Positions 1 through 5,286 of a DNA stretch of 11,073 nucleotides are shown one piece after another (positions within the stretch are counted from its first letter, which is position 1; each line of letters begins with the position of its first letter). The notes under the pieces are model-generated. The model was not told the origin of the DNA and did no database searches. It worked only from the letters and a program-made list of their open reading frames with translations. The position numbers were made by a program, and so were the translations under genes. Source of the DNA: Prevotellaceae bacterium (GTDB lineage Bacteria > Bacteroidota > Bacteroidia > Bacteroidales > UBA932); contig JAISPE010000182.1 of assembly GCA_031275145.1 (NCBI GenBank), positions 1 through 11,073 of the forward strand, given 5' to 3'.

Positions 1-452
1 CCGCAATGTATTTTCATTAAAGGGATATCTTCGGTGTCTTCTTCCAAAAGATACTGTGTAACGCGCGTAAAATTCGGATGCGGGTTAAAACCGTACTCTT
101 CAGCATATTCAATAGCAGCATAAATAATATTGTGAGCCAGCGGATACGGAATTTCAATAAACTGAAAGCCATATTCGCTGATATATTCACGCGCAAGCTG
201 TAACTCCATTTCCGAAGCGCTATGCTTATAAATTGTGTCCTTTATACCCAGACAGAGTAAATCGACCCAGTACATGCAAAAAGTCAAACTCCCCGAAACA
301 TGTTCACGGGCGACAAAGACAAATGCCGTCTGTTTGGATGCCCAGTCTCTGTTCACCCAGCATTTATACAAAGGCAGATTGCGCGATCGCTGCCGGATAT
401 AATTCTCCGGACTTAGATCCTGCTGCTGCTGTCTGTTTTTCTTTTTAGCCAT
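1..452 (-). CDS. Conserved Bacteroidota hypothetical protein, N-terminal 150 residues (3' end outside window)
   Basis: This frame is open from the ATG at 452-450 (minus) to the window edge, giving 150 complete codons with no stop. The protein begins MAKKKNRQQQQDLSPENYIR, a basic Gln-rich N-terminus followed by a compact alpha/beta-looking segment (about residues 25-75, with CWVNRDW and YWVDLLCLGIKD). An acidic segment with EYAEEYGF and LLEEDTEDIP lies near residues 115-143. There is no signal peptide or membrane segment, so it is probably cytoplasmic. From memory it resembles the N-terminus of an uncharacterised protein common in Bacteroidales that begins MAKKK..SPENYIR; some relatives may be labelled tetratricopeptide-repeat proteins, but no TPR is visible in this part. 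It starts 10 nt after the ahcY stop on the same strand, so it is very likely cotranscribed with ahcY. Function unknown. Confidence 0.8.
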   Translation of the reverse strand, partial: MAKKKNRQQQQDLSPENYIRQRSRNLPLYKCWVNRDWASKQTAFVFVAREHVSGSLTFCMYWVDLLCLGIKDTIYKHSASEMELQLAREYISEYGFQFIEIPYPLAHNIIYAAIEYAEEYGFNPHPNFTRVTQYLLEEDTEDIPLMKIHC

Positions 453-462
453 ATCTGTTCAT

Positions 463-1869
463 TTAATATCTGTAATGTTCGGCTTTGTACGGGCCATCCG
501 GATGCACGCCGATATAGTCTGCCTGAACTTTTGTCAGTTTCGTCAGATGAACTCCAAGCTGTTCGAGATGTAAACGGGCGACTTCCTCGTCTAATTTTTT
601 CGGTAAACGGTAAACGTCTACAGCCGGTCTGTTCTGCCACAGTTCGATTTGGGCAAGCGTCTGATTGCTGAACGAGTTACTCATAACGAAAGAAGGATGT
701 CCGGTAGCGCATCCCAGATTAACGAGTCTGCCTTCCGCCAGAAGGAAAATAGAATGTCCGTTATCGAAAACAAATTTATCCACCTGCGGTTTGATATTGA
801 TTTTTTTAGCGGTTTTCTCAAGCCGTTCTACCTGTATTTCGTCGTCGAAGTGACCGATATTGCACACGATAGTCTGGTCTTTCATGTTTTGCATGTGTTC
901 AAGCGTAATGACGTCCCTGTTTCCCGTTGTCGTAACGTAAATGTTTCCTTCGTGCAGGGTATCTTCGACAGTCTTAACCTCAAATCCTTCCATCACAGCC
1001 TGAAGTGCGCAGACAGGATCTATCTCCGTCACAATGACACGCGCTCCGTATGAAGCCATCGAACGGGCGCAGCCTTTTCCCACATCTCCATACCCGCATA
1101 CAACGACAACTTTGCCGGCAATCATCACATCCGTAGCCCGTTTGATACCGTCAGCCAGGGATTCGCGGCAACCGTAAAGATTGTCGAATTTGCTCTTTGT
1201 AACCGAATCGTTCACATTTATAGCCGGCACAAGCAGTTCTCCCTGTTCTTTCATCTGATACAGACGGTGTACGCCGGTTGTGGTTTCTTCGGAAACGCCT
1301 TTCCATTCGGCCACTGTGCGATGCCATTTCCCGTTATCGCCCGACAGTATGTCTTTCAGCAAATCAAGAATAACTCCTTCCTCTCTGCTCGAAGGAGTTT
1401 TGTCCAGGACCGAAGCATCTTTTTCGGCTTTATATCCTTTGTGAACAAGCAGAGTGGCATCCCCGCCGTCATCGACAATCAGATTCGGCCCCTTTCCTCC
1501 GGGAAAGGATAAGGCCATAGCGGTACACCACCAGTATTCTTCGAGAGTTTCGCCTTTCCATGCAAAAACCGGCGTTCCTGCAGCCGCAATTGCAGCCGCC
1601 GCATGGTCCTGTGTCGAAAAGATATTGCAGCTTGCCCAGCGTACGTCGGCTCCCAGCTCGATCAGTGTTTCTATCAGCACGGCAGTCTGTATTGTCATGT
1701 GCAGCGAGCCGGTTATGCGCGCTCCGGCCAAAGGTTTTTGCGCAGAATATTTTTTACGGATGCTTATCAGTCCGGGCATCTCTTTTTCTGCGATCTCTAT
1801 CTCTTTACGCCCCCAGTCGGCGAGCGTAATGTCTTTTACTCTGTAATTTAATGTTTCGTCAATAATCAT
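463..1869 (-). CDS. ahcY: Adenosylhomocysteinase (S-adenosyl-L-homocysteine hydrolase)
   Basis: This cytoplasmic NAD-dependent enzyme reversibly hydrolyses S-adenosylhomocysteine to adenosine and homocysteine, removing the product inhibitor of methyltransferases and feeding the activated-methyl cycle. The 468-residue protein is full length for the bacterial form, including the insert near residues 145-185 that the human enzyme lacks. Visible signatures are SLHMT (H57), CNIFSTQDHAAAAI (81-94), VDDGGDAT (132-139), SEETTTGVH (193-201), NVNDSVTKSKFDN (218-230), and the NAD-binding GKVVVVCGYGDVGKG (252-266). The C-terminus is DGPYKAEHYRY. By alignment to the human enzyme, the catalytic residues correspond to D134, E195, K225 and D229, with K462 and Y466 closing the cofactor site. 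The ATG at 1869 is preceded by a good promoter about 30 nt upstream, which supports it. The next gene follows 10 nt after the stop. Confidence 0.98.
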   Translation of the reverse strand: MIIDETLNYRVKDITLADWGRKEIEIAEKEMPGLISIRKKYSAQKPLAGARITGSLHMTIQTAVLIETLIELGADVRWASCNIFSTQDHAAAAIAAAGTPVFAWKGETLEEYWWCTAMALSFPGGKGPNLIVDDGGDATLLVHKGYKAEKDASVLDKTPSSREEGVILDLLKDILSGDNGKWHRTVAEWKGVSEETTTGVHRLYQMKEQGELLVPAINVNDSVTKSKFDNLYGCRESLADGIKRATDVMIAGKVVVVCGYGDVGKGCARSMASYGARVIVTEIDPVCALQAVMEGFEVKTVEDTLHEGNIYVTTTGNRDVITLEHMQNMKDQTIVCNIGHFDDEIQVERLEKTAKKINIKPQVDKFVFDNGHSIFLLAEGRLVNLGCATGHPSFVMSNSFSNQTLAQIELWQNRPAVDVYRLPKKLDEEVARLHLEQLGVHLTKLTKVQADYIGVHPDGPYKAEHYRY

Positions 1870-1897
1870 TATAATGTATTATTATTATTTTCGGGCG

Positions 1898-1929
1898 CAA
1901 AGTTAAACGAAATATTTGAGATACAAAAA
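1898..1929 (-). promoter_or_regulatory. Bacteroidota-type promoter of ahcY
   Basis: Read on the minus strand, TTTTTG (1924-1929) is followed after 18 nt by TAACTTTG (1898-1905). This matches the -33/-7 pattern TTTG-N19-TAnnTTTG of the primary sigma factor in Bacteroides. Transcription should begin near 1891, leaving a leader of about 20 nt before the ahcY ATG. That is too short for a riboswitch. The assignment is by pattern only. Confidence 0.7.
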
Positions 1930-2056
1930 CACTGTTCAACTATACCCGACTATGGGATGAAAAATAAATAAGATATAACGGTTAAAAAACCTCATTTTTA
2001 CCTAATTTTCAAAACAAAACAACCCCGGTAGCAGGGAAATATGATATAAACCACAG

Positions 2057-2113
2057 ACCTCGTTACCGCATTAAATCAACGGCATCCGGTTCGGTTTAAT
2101 TAGGTAATGAGGT
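2057..2113. repeat. 57-nt imperfect stem-loop with an alternative pairing partner at 1988-2007
   Basis: ACCTCGTTACC (2057-2067) pairs with GGTAATGAGGT (2103-2113) over 11 bp with one G-U. Inside it, ATTAAATC (2070-2077) pairs with GGTTTAAT (2093-2100), separated by a 2x2 internal loop, and a small CGG/CCG stem caps it. The right arm, extended to 2098-2114, can instead pair with 1988-2007 (AACCTCATT, TTT bulge, ACCTAATT) over 17 bp. On the minus strand that distal arm is followed directly by TTTTTT. The two folds exclude each other. Whether it is transcribed is unknown. Confidence 0.6.
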
Positions 2114-2211
2114 TGATTTGTGCGTGTTACATTATTGCTACTGAGTACCCCATTAAACGGGTTTAATTCAAAAAAATAAATAACTGTTCCCGATCGCTGT
2201 TTATTGCCGCC

Positions 2212-3297
2212 TCATTTTCGATTCTCTCCGTATATAAGTTTACTTATCAATTCTTTAACGCTGATTATTTCTTTCAGTTTATAACCATTTGCACCTGTAA
2301 AAAACAGTCCGTGTTCTTCATCGCCGGCCCAGGCGTCTCCAAGACAGTTAGCTATACAATAGCCAGCTTCTTTTGCGCCTTTGCCTCTTTTGCACGGCGT
2401 TACGCAATTACTGATACATTTTACAGGAGCGCCTTCTTTTCTGTCTACACAATTGATAAGACTGGTTCTCACGCCTCTTGCCGGATATCCTACCGGTGAT
2501 TTTAAAAGTTCTATATCTTCCCTTCCGGCACGAATAAGCACCTGTTTAAATACTTCGCTTGCATCACACTCGCAAGTACCTATAAAACGCGTACCCATCT
2601 GTACACCGTCAGCTCCCAAAGCCATTATCTTTTCGATATCGTCCTTATCCCAGATACCGCCTGCCGCGATAAGAGGAAAATTACCCCACTCCCGTATCTC
2701 GTCTTTGACGGGTCGAATAAGATTTTCGAGCCGGTATTCTTCCATCGCGCATTGTTCATACGTAAAGCCTTGATGCCCGCCGCTTAAAGGACCTTCCAAA
2801 ACAACGGCATCGGGTAAGCGGCTATATCGTTGCATCCAGCGCTTACAGATAATTCTCAATGCTTTTGCGGACGAAACTATCGGCACAAGCGCTACACGCG
2901 GGTAATTTTCCGTAAATTCCGGCAAGTTCGTAGGCAGACCGGCTCCCGATATAATAATATCCGTGCCGCTTTTACATGCGTCCACAACTACCCTGCCATA
3001 ATCGTTGATAGCGCACATGACATTTACTCCCAGAGGTTTTTGTCCGCATATTTTACGCGCATTCTTAATTATTGTTTTAAGAGCCTCAAACGAGTACAGG
3101 CTTTTTGCATCATACGGACGGGAATCGACCACTTTTTCTGCAAATTGCATGTTTTGATAGTATCCTGTCCCTATCGCGCTTATAACGCCGAGGCCGCCCT
3201 CAATACTTACTGCTCCGGCAAGCCTGTCCCAACTGATGCCTATACCCATACCACCCTGGACTATCGGGAATTTTATCGTATACTGTCCTATTTTCAT
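2212..3297 (-). CDS. Nitronate monooxygenase / 2-nitropropane dioxygenase-like FMN oxidoreductase
   Basis: The 361-residue protein is a soluble TIM-barrel flavoprotein of the NPD/nitronate monooxygenase family (which also includes the enoyl-ACP reductase FabK). Characterised members use FMN to oxidise alkyl nitronates; the real substrate in anaerobic gut bacteria is generally unknown. Family marks in order are PIVQGGMGIGIS (11-22), GGLGVISAIG (34-43), GAGLPTNLPEF (118-128), EGPLSGGHQGF (168-178) with the GGHxG histidine H175, PLIAAGGIW (208-216) and GADGVQMGTRF (228-238), the phosphate-binding region. The C-terminal part has clustered cysteines (C283, C294, C298, C302, C314, C318, as CISNCVTPC and YCIANC), suggesting a metal site or structural disulfide/zinc site. 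The start at 3297 matches the usual N-terminus and lies about 50 nt downstream of a -7 element. It appears to be monocistronic. FabK function is less likely, since the C-terminal Cys-rich tail is not a FabK feature that I know of. Confidence 0.88.
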   Translation of the reverse strand: MKIGQYTIKFPIVQGGMGIGISWDRLAGAVSIEGGLGVISAIGTGYYQNMQFAEKVVDSRPYDAKSLYSFEALKTIIKNARKICGQKPLGVNVMCAINDYGRVVVDACKSGTDIIISGAGLPTNLPEFTENYPRVALVPIVSSAKALRIICKRWMQRYSRLPDAVVLEGPLSGGHQGFTYEQCAMEEYRLENLIRPVKDEIREWGNFPLIAAGGIWDKDDIEKIMALGADGVQMGTRFIGTCECDASEVFKQVLIRAGREDIELLKSPVGYPARGVRTSLINCVDRKEGAPVKCISNCVTPCKRGKGAKEAGYCIANCLGDAWAGDEEHGLFFTGANGYKLKEIISVKELISKLIYGENRK

Positions 3298-3348
3298 GAT
3301 GCTTTTTTTCGTTCGCTTTTGAACATTTTAATTCATTTATTTACGGCA

Positions 3349-3356
3349 CAAAAGTA
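3349..3356 (-). promoter_or_regulatory. Probable -7 element for the nitronate monooxygenase-like gene
   Basis: The minus strand reads TACTTTTG here, a perfect TAnnTTTG. It lies 52 nt before the ATG at 3297. No clear TTG -33 element is found at the expected distance, where a T-rich tract and a repeat copy (from 3375) lie instead. Only the -7 half is therefore supported. Confidence 0.5.
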
Positions 3357-3376
3357 CATGAAAATTTGGAATTTCC
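3356..3376 (+). repeat. 21-bp direct repeat, copy 1
   Basis: The 21 bases match 3516-3536 with only two adjacent differences (TT here, CC there). The shared ends are ACATGAAAAT and GGAATTTCC. This copy abuts the -7 element of the minus-strand gene and runs directly into the T-rich left end of the first palindromic element. Confidence 0.6.
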
Positions 3377-3415
3377 TTTTTTTTGACATAATTAACAGAT
3401 TTGTGAATTATGTTA
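3375..3415. repeat. Palindromic intergenic element, short copy (A)
   Basis: It starts with CC and eight Ts, then GACATAATT, the centre AACAGATTTGTGAATTATG, and ends TTATA. ACATAATT (3386-3393) is the inverse complement of AATTATGT (3406-3413), giving an 8-bp stem around a 12-nt loop. The centre and left end match the two longer copies at 3565-3683 and 10764-10850, but the variable inner arms are absent. It may be the minimal or deleted form of the element. Confidence 0.6.
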
Positions 3416-3515
3416 TACTTCCAACGGTCTAAATTAGTGAATTGGATATGCGACAAAGCAATACCGCTTCCATCGTTATTGCGAATATTCTTTTCGTACC
3501 GCAACTGAAAGAGTT

Positions 3516-3536
3516 ACATGAAAATCCGGAATTTCC
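3516..3536 (+). repeat. 21-bp direct repeat, copy 2
   Basis: This is the second copy of the sequence at 3356-3376, exactly 160 bp downstream. Here it lies 28 bp before the left end of the long palindromic element instead of touching it. The arrangement suggests a local duplication that has since diverged. Confidence 0.6.
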
Positions 3537-3564
3537 AAGTGCAACCAATAAATACGACAAAATT

Positions 3565-3683
3565 CCTTTTTTTAACATAATTTTCAGAAACTTTAGTTCG
3601 ACGAAGTCAATTGACAGACTTTGTAAATTATGAAATTTGACTTCGTCGAACTAAAGTTTCTGTTAATCATGTCAAAAAAAGGG
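3565..3683. repeat. Palindromic intergenic element, long copy (B), perfect 26-bp stem
   Basis: Positions 3585-3610 and 3637-3662 are perfect inverse complements over 26 bp, with a 26-nt loop (3611-3636) holding the conserved centre GACAGACTTTGTAAATTATG. Beyond the perfect stem, the outer flanks CCTTTTTTTAACATAATT and its partner ending GTCAAAAAAAGGG extend the pairing with a few mismatches to about 45 bp. It ends 40 nt before the ATG of the fucosidase-like gene. Both ends carry T/A runs inside the stem, so it lacks the 3' T-run of an intrinsic terminator on either strand. Confidence 0.75.
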
Positions 3684-3723
3684 ACTCTTACAGTTAATGA
3701 TATTAATTAAAACGATATATTAT

Positions 3724-5118
3724 ATGAAACTGCAAAAATTATTTTTATTCACAGGATTATTGATTTTACCTGTTTTTATTTCCGGCGCTCAGACAAAAAG
3801 CCTGAAACAGCTTCAGCAGGAGTTTGTTAATTTACGGTTTGGGATGTTTATACATTACAATATTCCCACATACACTCCGGAAGACTGGCCTGATCCGGAT
3901 GCATTGCCTTCGATTTTTAACCCTGCAAAACAGGACTGTTCGCAGTGGGCAAAAGCGGCAAAATCTGCCAATATGTCATACGGATGCCTTACCGCGAAAC
4001 ATCACAGCGGTTTTTGTATCTGGGATACGAAAACAACGGCTTACAGCGTGATGAACAGTCCGTACGGTAAAGACATCGTACGCGAGTATGTCGATGCGTT
4101 CAGAAAAGAGGGTCTGAAAGTCATGCTTTACTATTCGATACTTGATACTCATCACCGGCTTCGTCCGAATATGATTAAATCAAGCCATATCAGCATGATA
4201 AAAAGCCAGATTGTCGAACTGCTGACCAATTACGGGGAAATCGCCGCGCTGATTATCGACGGCTGGGACGCTCCATGGTCGCGTATTTCGTATGACGAAA
4301 TCCCGTTCGAGGACATCTATCTGCTCGTAAAATCATTGCAGCCCAACTGTCTGATGATGGATCTCAATGCTGCGAAATATCCCGCCGAAGCGCTGTTTTA
4401 CACCGACATCAAATCGTACGAACAGGGCGCGGGACAGCATGTTTCGAACGCCAACAAACTCCCTGCCCTCTCATGCTATCCCATACAGGACAACTGGTTC
4501 TGGAAAGAAAGTTTCCCGGAAAAGCCCGTCAAATCACCCGAAGAAATCGTGACGAAAAACATTGTCCCGCTTAACAGCGCTTACTGCAATTTCATCCTGA
4601 ACGTAGCGCCAAACAGAGACGGACTGATCGACGACAACGCTCTGGACGCATTGAAAGAAATCGGCAAACTGTGGAAAAACAAAGGTCCCGCCGGCGAAAT
4701 CTCTGTCGCCGAACAGCCGGTGATCTCTTCCAATATGGCGAAGAACAGACCCGCAGACGCCAGCTGGAGTTACGACTCTAATATCATGGATTTTGCCAAC
4801 GACGACGATTTCAGTTCCTCATGGGTATCGCATCCCTCGGTCGAAAAACCGTGGCTCGAAATCACACTGTCCGGAAATGACAGGGAATTTAACATGATTG
4901 TTATCACGGAAGCAAACGGTCATAACAGAATCAAAAAGTACCGGCTCGAATATTTTGCGAACAACGAATGGCGACCCATACTGACCGGCTCAAATACTGA
5001 CAGAGTGAAAATACACCGTTTCAATAAAATATGGGGAAACAAAGTGAGAATATCCATCGACGAATTTTCCGATACGCCATCCATCTCCGAATTTGGCGTT
5101 TACAATGAACGGCTGTGA
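3724..5118 (+). CDS. Secreted GH29 alpha-L-fucosidase-like glycoside hydrolase with C-terminal F5/8-type domain
   Basis: GH29 enzymes are retaining exo-hydrolases that remove alpha-L-fucose from glycans. I start it at the ATG at 3724 (464 residues), not the in-frame ATG at 3697, because MKLQKLFLFTGLLILPVFIS is a classic signal peptide (likely cut after GA, residue 22) and the upstream nine residues would spoil it. The catalytic barrel spans about 25-320, with RFGMFIHY (38-45), LTAKHHSGF (89-97), LIIDGWDAPW (176-185) where D179 fits the GH29 nucleophile, and LNVAPNRDGLI (292-302), the family's LLNxxPxxdG mark. E233 (in TDIKSYEQG) is a candidate acid/base by position; that is inference. Residues about 335-464 look like a beta-sandwich galactose-binding/discoidin domain (WLEITL, YRLEYFANNEW, VRISI). 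A periplasmic or surface location is likely. There is no susC/susD neighbour, so it is not in an evident polysaccharide locus. Exact substrate unknown. Confidence 0.85.
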   Translation: MKLQKLFLFTGLLILPVFISGAQTKSLKQLQQEFVNLRFGMFIHYNIPTYTPEDWPDPDALPSIFNPAKQDCSQWAKAAKSANMSYGCLTAKHHSGFCIWDTKTTAYSVMNSPYGKDIVREYVDAFRKEGLKVMLYYSILDTHHRLRPNMIKSSHISMIKSQIVELLTNYGEIAALIIDGWDAPWSRISYDEIPFEDIYLLVKSLQPNCLMMDLNAAKYPAEALFYTDIKSYEQGAGQHVSNANKLPALSCYPIQDNWFWKESFPEKPVKSPEEIVTKNIVPLNSAYCNFILNVAPNRDGLIDDNALDALKEIGKLWKNKGPAGEISVAEQPVISSNMAKNRPADASWSYDSNIMDFANDDDFSSSWVSHPSVEKPWLEITLSGNDREFNMIVITEANGHNRIKKYRLEYFANNEWRPILTGSNTDRVKIHRFNKIWGNKVRISIDEFSDTPSISEFGVYNERL

Positions 5119-5163
5119 GTGATTGGTGATATGCCGGTAACCCTTGCGCACGTAGAGATGCCA

Positions 5164-5257
5164 CTTCGCCCTCGTGTTAAAAACAAAATTCCTGCTTTGC
5201 TTTTAACACGGCGTAGTCTCCAGACTACGCCGTGCGAAGAGCGAAAGGACTACGCCG
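5164..5257. repeat. Overlapping inverted repeats in the convergent gap, with a 28-bp perfect palindrome at 5207-5234
   Basis: CACGGCGTAGTCT (5207-5219), CC, AGACTACGCCGTG (5222-5234) is a perfect palindrome with 13-bp arms. CGTGTTAAAA (5173-5182) also pairs with TTTTAACACG (5201-5210), sharing CACG with the palindrome, so the two stems compete. CTTCGC (5164-5169) can pair with GCGAAG (5234-5239). GACTACGCCG recurs at 5223-5232 and 5248-5257. It lies between the stops of the fucosidase-like gene (5118) and dnaB (5287), where a bidirectional terminator is expected, although no clean T-run follows the stems. Confidence 0.65.
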
Positions 5258-5286
5258 GGCAGGAGAGCAAGAACTGTCAATTATTT

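Larger units (their letters stand above)
1870..2211. other. 342-bp intergenic region between ahcY and the nitronate monooxygenase-like gene
   Basis: There is no convincing gene on either strand here. It holds the ahcY promoter (1898-1929), three mutually complementary arms (1988-2007, 2057-2067, 2098-2114), and a small palindrome ATTAAAC-GG-GTTTAAT at 2152-2167. The minus-strand gene at 2212 ends here, but no hairpin followed by a T-run suitable as its intrinsic terminator is evident right after the stop. Confidence 0.7.
3298..3723. other. 426-bp divergent intergenic region packed with repeats
   Basis: The region separates two divergent genes. It contains the -7 element at 3349-3356, a 21-bp direct repeat (3356-3376 and 3516-3536, two mismatches), a short copy (3375-3415) and a long copy (3565-3683) of the palindromic element. 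A 100-bp stretch between them has no recognised feature. A 63-codon frame at 3442-3633 runs into the hairpin of the second copy and is not credible as a gene. No strong plus-strand promoter was found for the gene at 3724. Confidence 0.65.

Noticed and set aside
1870..2114. A SAM or S-adenosylhomocysteine riboswitch controlling ahcY
   Set aside because: The predicted ahcY transcript starts near 1891, leaving only about 20 nt of leader, and I could not match the arms at 1988-2114 to the conserved cores of those riboswitches.
3442..3633. 63-codon plus-strand open frame starting MDMRQSNTASIV
   Set aside because: Its last third lies inside the left arm and loop of palindromic element B, it has no promoter or recognisable domain, and its composition is not protein-like beyond chance.
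3565..3683. Element B as an intrinsic transcription terminator
   Set aside because: The T/A runs are in the stem and the sequence after the stem on each strand is A-rich, not T-rich; it also stands before, not after, the plus-strand gene.
3697..3723. Upstream ATG at 3697 as start of the fucosidase-like gene
   Set aside because: It would add MILIKTIYY ahead of a textbook signal peptide that begins at the ATG at 3724.
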